From Sivonenia sp049582005 (GTDB lineage: Bacteria; Cyanobacteriota; Cyanobacteriia; Gloeobacterales; PMM-0068), in contig JBAUTB010000222.1 of assembly GCA_049582005.1 (NCBI GenBank), positions 1 to 64,000 on the forward strand: a stretch of 64,000 nucleotides of DNA, written 5' to 3'. The notes beneath the pieces are model-generated. The model saw nothing but the letters and a program-made list of their open reading frames with translations. It did no database searches and was not told where the DNA came from. Shown in pieces: positions 17,952-26,019 of the stretch. How positions within the stretch are numbered: the stretch's first letter is position 1; each line of letters opens with the position of its first letter. The position numbers and the translations under genes are program-made.

Positions 17952-18683
17952 GTGCGTAATCAAATAGCTCTCTTCTTGCTAGGCACTACCTTGGGTCTAG
18001 CACTCAACCAACCAGCGCGGGCATTGGATGAGAACGTAGTGCTTCGGAAGATGGATAGCATTCCTGTTTTTACCTTGCTGAACGAGAAGAGTAGTCCCGT
18101 TCTTGTCGCACCCCCAAAAGGAGCCAAGACCTCTGCTTCCCAAATTGCCTATTTTTTCTTGAGTAAGCAAGAACTCGCTAATTTTCAAAAAGTTCTTGAG
18201 AAATCCAATCCTACCTTGGCTAAATCACTGAAGGCCAAGGCATTGCCCTTGGGCAAAGCTATAGAGTTTGGCAATGAGAATAAAAAAAATAAGCTTGCTA
18301 TTGAAATCCTGCCTTCCCAAAATTCTTTGAGCTATGCCTTGAAACTGGCTCAGGAAAAAGATAAAGCGCTTAAAGTCTATCCAGGAGTTCCTATCTTCGC
18401 CCTCACCGATAAAAGTGAAAAAAATGTGCTTGGGGTAAAGCAGAATGGCCAAACAGTCCAACCTTTTTTCTTTGATAACCAGGACGCTGAGAATACTTTT
18501 GCTGCCCTTAAACAGAAAAATCCTGAACTTGCAAAAAATACTAAAATTGCCGTGTTACCTTTTCAAAAGCTCTTTGACTTACTGCGTCAAACTAAAGATG
18601 CAAAAGAAGCAGATCGAATCGCAATCGTTCCATCATCTGAATCTTTGCAGTATGCCCGGACTTTGAACCCCACTAAGAAGTAA
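17952..18683 (+). CDS. Tic22-like family protein
   Basis: 243 aa starting at GTG 17952, with a well placed AGAGGA eight bases upstream. It carries a signal peptide (cleavage near ARA). The mature region shows the two-fold Tic22 pattern: a strand unit 'VPVFTLLN...SPVLV' with 'IAYFFLSKQELANFQKVL', repeated as 'VPIFALTDKSEKNVLGV' with 'QPFFFDNQDAENTFAAL'. Cyanobacterial Tic22 homologues are periplasmic and associated with Omp85-dependent outer membrane biogenesis. It follows the DUF2993-like gene by 79 bp on the same strand. Confidence 0.75.
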   Translation: MRNQIALFLLGTTLGLALNQPARALDENVVLRKMDSIPVFTLLNEKSSPVLVAPPKGAKTSASQIAYFFLSKQELANFQKVLEKSNPTLAKSLKAKALPLGKAIEFGNENKKNKLAIEILPSQNSLSYALKLAQEKDKALKVYPGVPIFALTDKSEKNVLGVKQNGQTVQPFFFDNQDAENTFAALKQKNPELAKNTKIAVLPFQKLFDLLRQTKDAKEADRIAIVPSSESLQYARTLNPTKK

Positions 18684-18710
18684 ACACCTTCTGGCTAGTA
18701 GTAGATTCTC

Positions 18711-18748
18711 GGGCAAGTCCTTTCCTATCATTCGATGTCATCTTGCCC
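18711..18748 (+). terminator. Possible hairpin after the Tic22-like gene
   Basis: GGGCAAG at 18711-18717 pairs with CTTGCCC at 18742-18748 across a 24-base loop. No long T-run follows, so termination is only a possibility. Confidence 0.3.
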
Positions 18749-18793
18749 TAAGTTATTTCGCACGACGCCACCAAACCCGATAATCTATACTTA

Positions 18794-18805
18794 TGATATA
18801 TATCA
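18794..18805. promoter_or_regulatory. Perfect palindrome, likely VapB/VapBC operator
   Basis: TGATATATATCA is a perfect 12-bp palindrome lying 17 bases before the vapB start. VapBC complexes typically repress their own promoter through such a site. It also resembles a -10 region, so binding would block transcription. Confidence 0.5.
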
Positions 18806-18822
18806 GCTTTTTGGAGGATGCT

Positions 18823-19068
18823 ATGTCGAAAACTGGAATTGCCAAGCTTTTTCGTAACGGACGTAGCCAGGCTGTACGTCTACCTCAAGAGTTCCGTTTC
18901 CAGGGAGACCGGGTGCGCGTAAGCCGGGTCGGGAAAGGGGTCCTCCTTGAACCAATCGTGACGGATGCAGCCGAATGGTTTGCAGAATTGGATCGAATGA
19001 GCGACGAGCCCTTTATGCCCGAGGGTCACCATCAGCCCATTACACCTATCCGTGATCTGTTCGGATGA
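18823..19068 (+). CDS. vapB: Type II antitoxin, VapB (AbrB/SpoVT fold)
   Basis: 81-aa antitoxin. The start at 18823 is fixed by a GGAGG at 18813-18817, five bases away. The N-terminal half is a swapped-hairpin AbrB DNA-binding domain (AKLFRNGRSQAVRLPQEF, then a GDRVRVSRVG strand). The C-terminal half, rich in acidic and aromatic residues, would wrap the toxin. It overlaps vapC by four bases (ATGA). Confidence 0.9.
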   Translation: MSKTGIAKLFRNGRSQAVRLPQEFRFQGDRVRVSRVGKGVLLEPIVTDAAEWFAELDRMSDEPFMPEGHHQPITPIRDLFG

Positions 19069-19481
19069 CCTACTTGTTGGATACGAACGCATGCATCGCG
19101 CTGATCAACGGGAATCCTTCCCATGTGCGAGAGCGCTTCCAGCGCACAATGGCTACAGGCGATTCCATCACTGTGTCATCGGTTGTGGCTTTTGAACTTT
19201 GGTATGGTGTTGCTAAGAGTACACGAAAGGTAGCCAATACCAAGCGACTGGAAACCTTTTTCGCTGGGCCGCTTGACCTGTTGGCCTTTGACGATGAGGA
19301 CGCTCGGACAGCGGGGACTATCCGAGCCGAACTAGAAGCAGGTGGGAATCCGATTGGGGCCTATGACCTATTGATCGCGGGACAAGCGCTACGATACGGA
19401 GCGACCCTGGTGACAGCGAACGTCTCAGAATTCTCAAGGGTAGCGGGTCTCACCTGGGAAGATTGGGCGTCCCTGAGTTGA
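19065..19481 (+). CDS. vapC: Type II toxin, VapC PIN-domain ribonuclease
   Basis: 138-aa PIN endoribonuclease. The acidic site is intact: D6 in YLLDTN, E44 in AFELWYG and D101 in GAYDLLIAGQA, with N119 and E122 in the strand that carries the fourth ligand. VapC toxins cleave initiator tRNA or rRNA; the target here is unknown. Translationally coupled to vapB. Such modules move horizontally, but no mobile-element remnant flanks it. Confidence 0.92.
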   Translation: MTYLLDTNACIALINGNPSHVRERFQRTMATGDSITVSSVVAFELWYGVAKSTRKVANTKRLETFFAGPLDLLAFDDEDARTAGTIRAELEAGGNPIGAYDLLIAGQALRYGATLVTANVSEFSRVAGLTWEDWASLS

Positions 19482-19737
19482 GCAGAATACACGGATGGAT
19501 CGCAGCCTCCCCTCCTCAATGTTCTCTACGAGATTAAATGAAGTGGAAGTTAATTTTGTCTTTTAGCCTCTCTTTGTCAAGAATCTTGGGATCGCCAAAG
19601 TTTATACACCGTATGTTTTCCGGGATGAAATTACCCCCCTTTTTTTTGGCAAAGCACCTCTGAATGCAGTTTTAGATCGCGCTTAGGATACATGTAAGGA
19701 ATAGTGTCCACCTATGTGGCCACGAGGAGAGTAAGCT
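19482..19737. other. Intergenic region upstream of tal-gnd
   Basis: 256 bp without a supported gene. It must hold the tal promoter, but no clear -35/-10 pair stands out. A GAGGAG ribosome-binding site at 19724-19729 precedes tal. Confidence 0.5.
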
Positions 19738-20874
19738 ATGACCGACACCCCTTTGCTCAAATTGCAAGACTATGGCCAAAGCGTTTGGTTGGACTATCTC
19801 AGACGAAACTTGGTCACTTCTGGGGAACTTGCTCAAAAAATTGAACAGGATGGACTACGTGGGCTGACTTCTAACCCAGCCATTTTTAAAGAAGCGATTG
19901 TGGGAAGCGCTGATTACGATGATGCGATTCGGACCTTAACAGCACAGGGATTAACGGAAGACGCCATTTACGAAACCATGGCAGTGGAAGATATCCAAGG
20001 TGCTGCCGATGCCTTCCGGCCCTTATATGACCGTTTAGACGGCAAAGATGGTTTTGTAAGTCTCGAAGTGTCCCCCCATCTGGCACGGGATACCGCTGGG
20101 ACAGTCGCTGAAGCCAAGCATCTCTGGCAAAAAGTCAATCGCCCCAATTTGATGATCAAAGTGCCGGGAACCCCTGAAGGATTACCTGCTATTCAAGAAC
20201 TGATCGGGGAAGGCATCAACGTCAATGTCACCCTTTTGTTCTCGCGGGAAGCCTACAAAGCCTGTGCCGAAGCCTATCTCAGCGGGTTGGAAGCCCACCT
20301 CGCCAAAGGTGGAAATCTAAGCCGCGTGGCCAGTGTAGCCAGTTTCTTCCTGAGCCGCATTGACAGTTCTATTGATGCGAAACTAGAAGCCCTGATCGCC
20401 AAAACAACTGATCCGGCAAAACTCGAGAAACTGCAAGGGCTGATGGGAAGCTTGGCAATTGCCAACGCCAAACTGGCCTATCAGGATTACAAGGCACTCT
20501 TCACCAGCGAACGGTTCAAAGTGCTCGCACAAGCAGGAGCCCATCCCCAAAGGCTTTTGTGGGCGAGCACAGGCACCAAAAATCCCCATTATCGGGATGT
20601 GCGTTATGTAGAAGAGCTGGTTGGGCCCAATACGGTCAATACTATGCCCGTTGCTACCCTCAATGCCTGTGCAGACCATTGTGAGCTGCGTTCTAGCCTG
20701 GAAGAAAACCTAGAGCAAGCCCAAAAACTGCTGACAGACCTGGAGGCGGTGGGTATTAGCTTGGATCAAGTCACCGCTGACCTCTTGGTAGATGGTTTGA
20801 TCAAATTCACGGGACCTTTTGATGAACTTCTACAGAGCATCCGCAACAAACGGGCACTTGTAGCAAGTACTTAG
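19738..20874 (+). CDS. tal: Transaldolase
   Basis: Transfers dihydroxyacetone units between sugar phosphates in the non-oxidative pentose phosphate pathway. The 378-aa protein is of the longer bacterial/cyanobacterial class (about 360-390 aa). Family marks are GLTSNPAIFKEAI, the Schiff-base lysine in NLMIKVPGT, INVNVTLLFS and SFFLSRIDSSID. Start ATG 19738 has GAGGAG upstream. It lies 35 bp before gnd on the same strand, so the two probably form an operon used for sugar catabolism in the dark. Confidence 0.95.
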   Translation: MTDTPLLKLQDYGQSVWLDYLRRNLVTSGELAQKIEQDGLRGLTSNPAIFKEAIVGSADYDDAIRTLTAQGLTEDAIYETMAVEDIQGAADAFRPLYDRLDGKDGFVSLEVSPHLARDTAGTVAEAKHLWQKVNRPNLMIKVPGTPEGLPAIQELIGEGINVNVTLLFSREAYKACAEAYLSGLEAHLAKGGNLSRVASVASFFLSRIDSSIDAKLEALIAKTTDPAKLEKLQGLMGSLAIANAKLAYQDYKALFTSERFKVLAQAGAHPQRLLWASTGTKNPHYRDVRYVEELVGPNTVNTMPVATLNACADHCELRSSLEENLEQAQKLLTDLEAVGISLDQVTADLLVDGLIKFTGPFDELLQSIRNKRALVAST

Positions 20875-20909
20875 TGTTACTTCATTTCACTTATATATAG
20901 GAAACCTCT

Positions 20910-22319
20910 ATGACTAAACCCAGTATCGGTCTGATTGGTTTGGCCGTGATGGGAGAGAACCTGGCCTTAAATATTGAGAGCAGGGGCTTTCCGATTGCAG
21001 TTTATAACCGAACCACTTCCGTCACGGAGAAATTTTTAGCCACCCGTGCTAAGGATAAACAATTCTACGGGGCCTCGACCTTGGAAGAATTTGTCCAGAG
21101 CATGGAAACGCCTCGCAAAATCATCATCCTGGTCAAAGCCGGCGCTCCGGTAGATGCGGTGATTGATCAGCTCAAGCCGCTTTTGAGTCCTGGGGACATC
21201 ATTATCGATGGCGGTAACTCACTCTATGAGGATACCGAGCGGCGGGCCGTTGCTATAGAAGCCTCTGGATTGCGATTCATGGGTATGGGTGTTAGCGGTG
21301 GGGAAGAAGGGGCACTCCATGGTCCTAGTTTGATGCCTGGAGGTCCCAAAGAAGGCTATGAAGAGATGGCCCCCATTCTCACCAAGATTGCGGCTCAAGT
21401 AGATGATGGTCCCTGCGTGACCTACATAGGACCCCGTGGCGCTGGTCACTACGTGAAGATGGTCCACAACGGCATTGAGTATGGAGACATGCAGCTCATT
21501 GCCGAAGCCTATGATCTGCTGAGAAGAGTCTTGGGCCTTACTGCAGCAGAATTGCACGAAGTCTTCTCCGAATGGAATAAGACCGAGCTGGAATCCTATC
21601 TCATCGAAATCACCGCCGATATTTTCACCAAGATCGATGACCAGACTGGAAAGCCCTTGGTTGACCTGGTTCTGGATAAAGCGGCCCAGAAAGGGACCGG
21701 CAAGTGGACCATCATGTCGGCCTTGGATCTAGGCGTTCCGATCCCAACCATAGATGCAGCGGTGAATGCCCGAATCTTATCTTCCCAAAAAGATCAGCGA
21801 GTAGCAGCGTCCACTGTGCTCAAAGGCCTGGAAGCAAGCTTCACGGGGGATCGCCAGATATTTATTAATGCTGTACGTGATGCCCTCTATTGTTCGAAAA
21901 TCTGCTCCTATGCTCAGGGAATGGCTCTGATCAAAGCGGCTTCCGATTCTTTTGAGTACAATCTAAATTTGGGAGAAATCGCCCGCATCTGGAAAGGTGG
22001 ATGCATCATCCGGGCAGGCTTCCTGGACAAGATCAAGCTAGCCTTCCAGAAGAACCCTCAACTGGCCAACCTCCTTTTGGATGATGGCTTCCGAGGGGAT
22101 ATCGAACAAAAGCAGAAAGGTTGGCGCTATGTCGTCGAAACCGCAGCGATCCACGGCGTACCGATCTATGCTCTGGGCGCTTCTCTATCCTATTTCGATG
22201 CCTACCGTCAGGCAAATCTACCTCAAAACCTGACCCAAGCTCAGCGAGACTATTTTGGTGCCCATACCTATGAACGCACCGACCAACCAGGATCTTTCCA
22301 CACGGAATGGGCGAAATAA
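20910..22319 (+). CDS. gnd: 6-phosphogluconate dehydrogenase, decarboxylating
   Basis: Oxidises 6-phosphogluconate to ribulose 5-phosphate, giving NADPH and CO2. The 469-aa length is standard. The N-terminal Rossmann domain has IGLIGLAVMGENLALN and YNRTTS. The active site has GVSGGEEGA with the catalytic lysine/asparagine pair in HYVKMVHNGIEYGDMQ, followed by the all-helical domain with KGTGKWT. AGGAAACC precedes the ATG. No terminator is seen before the downstream sodB leader. Confidence 0.97.
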   Translation: MTKPSIGLIGLAVMGENLALNIESRGFPIAVYNRTTSVTEKFLATRAKDKQFYGASTLEEFVQSMETPRKIIILVKAGAPVDAVIDQLKPLLSPGDIIIDGGNSLYEDTERRAVAIEASGLRFMGMGVSGGEEGALHGPSLMPGGPKEGYEEMAPILTKIAAQVDDGPCVTYIGPRGAGHYVKMVHNGIEYGDMQLIAEAYDLLRRVLGLTAAELHEVFSEWNKTELESYLIEITADIFTKIDDQTGKPLVDLVLDKAAQKGTGKWTIMSALDLGVPIPTIDAAVNARILSSQKDQRVAASTVLKGLEASFTGDRQIFINAVRDALYCSKICSYAQGMALIKAASDSFEYNLNLGEIARIWKGGCIIRAGFLDKIKLAFQKNPQLANLLLDDGFRGDIEQKQKGWRYVVETAAIHGVPIYALGASLSYFDAYRQANLPQNLTQAQRDYFGAHTYERTDQPGSFHTEWAK

Positions 22320-22498
22320 GTCTTCCATTCTTGTTGCTTCTCGTTCCAAGAAATTGAATTAATGGAACTGATGAGTTACAACGGCGGAAGATACCAATGG
22401 ATCGATTGGCTTTCCTCGCGCCATCCGGCACGGCCTATTATTCCTTTTCTTCGGCACCGCCTAGAGCGGAGCACTCAAAAAAACTTAAGGAGTACCCT

Positions 22499-23086
22499 AT
22501 GTCCTTCGTCCTACCTCCTCTACCTTACGCAAAAACAGCGCTGGAACCCTACCTCACCGAGGAGAACCTCGACCTCCACTACAGCAAGCACCACAATGCC
22601 TACGTAGTGAACCTCAATAAATTTATTGATGATGGGAAAGTCGATGGCAGCAAGACTTTAGAAGAAGTCATTCTGTCCTCTGACGGCCCTGTATTTAATA
22701 ACGCTGCTCAGATTTGGAATCACACTTTCTACTGGAGCTCCCTGAAGCCTGGTGGGGGTGGTGAGCCGACAGGGGCTCTGGCCGATGCTATAAACCGTGA
22801 CTTTGGCTCCTTTGCCAAGCTCAAAGAAGAGTTTACCAATGCCGCTGTCAGCCAGTTTGGCTCCGGCTGGGCTTGGTTGGTTGTAGAAAATGGAAAGCTC
22901 AAGGTCACCAAGACCAGCAACGCGGACCTCCCACTCAAGTATGGCCAAACAGCGCTTCTTACCTGTGATGTGTGGGAGCACGCCTACTATCCCACCTATA
23001 AGAATCTTCGTCCTAAGTATGTCGAGACCTTCTTGAATAGCTTGGTTAACTGGGACTTTGCTGCGGAAAACTTAGCTAAGGCCTAA
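22499..23086 (+). CDS. sodB: Superoxide dismutase [Fe]
   Basis: Removes superoxide in the cytoplasm. The start at 22499 is set by AAGGAG six bases upstream; a longer frame exists but adds no homologous residues. The 195-aa protein has the metal ligands H27, H75, D157 and H161. Q71 in the AAQIWNHTF segment is the second-shell glutamine position typical of iron enzymes, so an Fe cofactor is inferred. A strong terminator follows at 23135. Confidence 0.95.
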   Translation: MSFVLPPLPYAKTALEPYLTEENLDLHYSKHHNAYVVNLNKFIDDGKVDGSKTLEEVILSSDGPVFNNAAQIWNHTFYWSSLKPGGGGEPTGALADAINRDFGSFAKLKEEFTNAAVSQFGSGWAWLVVENGKLKVTKTSNADLPLKYGQTALLTCDVWEHAYYPTYKNLRPKYVETFLNSLVNWDFAAENLAKA

Positions 23087-23134
23087 TCAGGGCCGTTACA
23101 CTAGCCAGGTTAAAGCTTAAGTCGCCTATCCATG

Positions 23135-23165
23135 AATACCCCCTAATTTTAAGGGGGTATTTCTT
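23135..23165 (+). terminator. Rho-independent terminator of sodB
   Basis: AATACCCCCT at 23135-23144 pairs perfectly with AGGGGGTATT at 23152-23161 over a seven-base loop. A T-rich stretch follows. The stem is strong and symmetrical. Confidence 0.8.
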
Positions 23166-23394
23166 GATTTTCGATTGCTGCTCTTTGTGCGACGTTACGT
23201 TCCCCTATAATTCCAAGAGTTTCTTACTCGGCCTCTTCACTTAGCGTTCGACTACTCGGTCTGCTTACCTAGCGTGTCACTACCGACGACGATCAAGGGC
23301 TTCATGCGGTAAAACTATGTAGAGCAGACCTGTTAACCTAGCAAAGCATTAAGGAACTATAAAAAATCAGCGCTAAAGTTTTATCTCTCCTCTC
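23166..23394 (+). promoter_or_regulatory. Upstream region of the secretin operon with candidate -10
   Basis: No gene is visible. A perfect TATAAT lies at 23206-23211 with a weak TTTGTG at 23184-23189, which would give a leader of about 180 nt before the ATPase gene. A leader of that length could hold regulatory RNA structure, but none is recognised. Confidence 0.4.
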
Positions 23395-24909
23395 ATGAAC
23401 TCTTTCTCTCCCCTCCGATCTACTCGTGTATTCCTTCGGGAACAGGTGCTAGATGAACGATTGATTCTCTCTTTGCGGAATATGCTCGGGGAGTCTCTGA
23501 GAGATATTGTTCCATTGAATTATGTCGCTCCTACTTTATATTTGGGGCACTTTAACCCTATAGACCCTACCGTACAGGCTACCTTAAGCCAAAAACTGAA
23601 GAGCCCTCTGGAATGGGTCCTGCTGGATGCGGAGGATTATGCATTTTGGCAAGAATATTGCCGTGAGCACATCAAGGACTTTGAAGATGCCGCTCCTCTG
23701 CGGCCAGCCCCACCATCTAAAGTCATGACCACGGTGGGTGCAGACTTAGATGAACGGCAGATCTCTGAGCAGGTTCGCCAACTTATCCTGGATGCTCTGG
23801 AGTGCCGAGCTTCTGACATTCACTTTGAACCAATGCCCCAGGGGTTGTTGGTGCGTTTCCGTATAGATGGTCTACTCAAAGAAGTAGCGTTGATGTCTCC
23901 TGCCTTAAGTAAGGTGGTGCTAGCACGGGTAAAAGTTCTGGCAGAGCTAGATATAGCAAACCAGCGAACGCCCCAGGATGGTCGCTCTACAGAATATTTT
24001 GGACAAGTGGAAGTAGACCTACGGGTAAGCACCCTGCCTTGTTTACATGGGGAAAAAGCCGTTATCCGTCTTTTACCAAAAACTCAATCTTTCCAAATTG
24101 AAGAAGTAGGCTTTTCCTTTGACCAACTGAAGCGATTCCGTTCATGGTTGGGCTATAGCCAGGGGCTGGTCTTGATCACAGGGCCTACGGGTTCAGGAAA
24201 AACCAGTACCCTCTACGCTGGCTTGATGAATGTACTCACGCCCACAAAAAACATCGTTACCATTGAAGATCCGATTGAGTATCAACTTTCCTCGGTCAAT
24301 CAGGTCCAGGTGAATCCGAAGGCTGGTTTGACGTTTGCTTCGGGATTGCGGTCTATCTTGCGTCAAGATCCAGATGTGATCATGGTGGGGGAAATCCGAG
24401 ATTTAGAAACGGCCCAGACGGTCTTTCAAGCTGCAGTGACGGGCCACTTGGTCCTGAGTACGCTGCACACCAATGATGCCCCGAGCACCATTAATCGTCT
24501 GTTGGACATGGGAATTGAACCCTATTTGGTGGCTGCTTCTTTGCTGGGGGTGGTAGCGCAGCGTTTGGTTCGGAAGGTCTGTCCCCATTGCTGTCAGGAA
24601 TATGAGCCAAAACCTACGGATATTCGCCGTTTAAATGTCGAAAAGGTCCCTCCCGCTACCCGTTGGCAAAAACCGATGGGTTGTGATCTGTGCAATCATA
24701 TGGGCTACCTCGGTCGAGAGGGAATCTTTGAAATGATGCCTGTAGACGGGCCTTTGAGACAGATGATCCGTGACCGTGCCAGTGAGCAACAAATGCGTGT
24801 CCATCTGGAACAAAACTTGGGAGAGCGCTCTCTTAACCAATCAGCGGTACAAAAAGTAATGGAAGGGAAAACTTCTATTGAAGAAGTTCTCAGGGTGGTA
24901 ACTATCTGA
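23395..24909 (+). CDS. GspE/PilB-type secretion or pilus assembly ATPase
   Basis: 504-aa hexameric ATPase of the type II secretion/type IV pilus family. The N-terminal ~110 residues look like a shortened and diverged MshEN domain; PilB proteins in cyanobacteria are usually longer. The core has CRASDIHFEP, Walker A GPTGSGKT (263-270), the Asp box with EDPIEYQ, Walker B with VGEIRD (331-336), and the His box LSTLHTNDA. A four-cysteine metal site (C396, C399, C430, C433) marks the GspE/PilB branch rather than PilT. It is the first gene of a three-gene operon with a bridging protein and a secretin. Confidence 0.85.
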   Translation: MNSFSPLRSTRVFLREQVLDERLILSLRNMLGESLRDIVPLNYVAPTLYLGHFNPIDPTVQATLSQKLKSPLEWVLLDAEDYAFWQEYCREHIKDFEDAAPLRPAPPSKVMTTVGADLDERQISEQVRQLILDALECRASDIHFEPMPQGLLVRFRIDGLLKEVALMSPALSKVVLARVKVLAELDIANQRTPQDGRSTEYFGQVEVDLRVSTLPCLHGEKAVIRLLPKTQSFQIEEVGFSFDQLKRFRSWLGYSQGLVLITGPTGSGKTSTLYAGLMNVLTPTKNIVTIEDPIEYQLSSVNQVQVNPKAGLTFASGLRSILRQDPDVIMVGEIRDLETAQTVFQAAVTGHLVLSTLHTNDAPSTINRLLDMGIEPYLVAASLLGVVAQRLVRKVCPHCCQEYEPKPTDIRRLNVEKVPPATRWQKPMGCDLCNHMGYLGREGIFEMMPVDGPLRQMIRDRASEQQMRVHLEQNLGERSLNQSAVQKVMEGKTSIEEVLRVVTI

Positions 24910-24912
24910 ATC

Positions 24913-26019
24913 ATGACCCAGCCCTTCCCCACAGAAGACCCTAAGCTACCCCTCGCTCCGTGGGAAGAGTCGTCCCTAGGCGACGATTTTGACGTATCAA
25001 AGACTCACGGAGCAGAGGTCTTCTACTTGGGAGACGAGGCCGACGAACAGCCCCCCCATCCTCAACCACCCGACCAAGAAGTAGAGGCTGGTTTCCCTTG
25101 GCAATCCAGCAGTCTATCCAATCAAAGAACAACATCGTCAAAGCCTCTCCCTTGGGAGGTCAAAGATATATCTTCTATATCTTCTGGGCAATCATATCAG
25201 ACCCAGCCCCGCCCCCAGGTTCCTCCCGTTAGTCCCTCTCGACCGAGTCCTCCAAAAAATTTGCTGCAGCCCAAAAAATTCACCTCTGACATCTGGCAGA
25301 ATGTTCCTATATCGGGCTATGTTACTGCGGCAGCTGTCTTGGTTTTGGGAATGGGAGTGGTGTGGACAGCCAATGGTCTTTCCAAGGATTCAACAGTCAA
25401 TGTGCCGCAAAGTGCCATTGTGGCAAAGAATAGTACCGTCGGAGCGGACGGAGGAACTTCTAGCGCATCCATACCCGTGCGTCCCCTGCGGTCTCGGGTC
25501 GTACCCGGTTCATCCTCCAATGAGGCCTCTAAGCCTGGATATATGCCAGAGGCTACTCCTGCGAGGCCAATGGCTCCGCTCCTGAATGGAAGCGTAAATT
25601 CATCGGATTCCACTTCCTCGGGCGAAACCAGTTCTGAATCTTCAACTGAATCCATGTATCTGTCTCCGCTAGCGGCTAGTTCTGCAGAGGCCGGAGCAGA
25701 GGGTGGGCCCCAAAATCCTTTTGCGCCTGCTTATCCTGCGCCAAAGCCTGCGGAGGAACCAAAACCGACCCTAACACCCCCTCCTGTAAGGCCTTTACCC
25801 TTGCCTCCCCCGCCCAAAGTGCTACCAGCGGTCCTTTCTCTAGAGGGAGTCGCTACGGATGGAAAGACAAAATTAGCGATTGTGCGGGTTGGGGATCAGC
25901 CCCTCACCGCAGAGGTGCAAGTTGGTACAACAATAGAAGGCTGGACGGTCACCGCTATCAAGGACCAGACCGTTACCCTCCGCAAATATAAACAACAACA
26001 GGTGCTCCGGCTGCCATGA
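24913..26019 (+). CDS. GspC/PilP-like inner-membrane bridging protein
   Basis: 368 aa. Residues 1-130 are cytoplasmic-like, acidic and Pro-rich, with three short 'PW(E/Q)' motifs (APWEES, FPWQSS, LPWEVK). One membrane helix spans about residues 132-154. A long Ser/Pro/Gly-rich periplasmic linker leads to a folded C-terminal domain of about 65 residues (VLSLEGVATDGKTKLAIVRVG to the end) that resembles the homology-region/PilP fold binding secretin N0 domains. It starts three bases after the ATPase stop and overlaps the secretin start by four bases. The GspC/PilP role is inferred from topology and context; I recognise no close family. Confidence 0.6.
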   Translation: MTQPFPTEDPKLPLAPWEESSLGDDFDVSKTHGAEVFYLGDEADEQPPHPQPPDQEVEAGFPWQSSSLSNQRTTSSKPLPWEVKDISSISSGQSYQTQPRPQVPPVSPSRPSPPKNLLQPKKFTSDIWQNVPISGYVTAAAVLVLGMGVVWTANGLSKDSTVNVPQSAIVAKNSTVGADGGTSSASIPVRPLRSRVVPGSSSNEASKPGYMPEATPARPMAPLLNGSVNSSDSTSSGETSSESSTESMYLSPLAASSAEAGAEGGPQNPFAPAYPAPKPAEEPKPTLTPPPVRPLPLPPPPKVLPAVLSLEGVATDGKTKLAIVRVGDQPLTAEVQVGTTIEGWTVTAIKDQTVTLRKYKQQQVLRLP

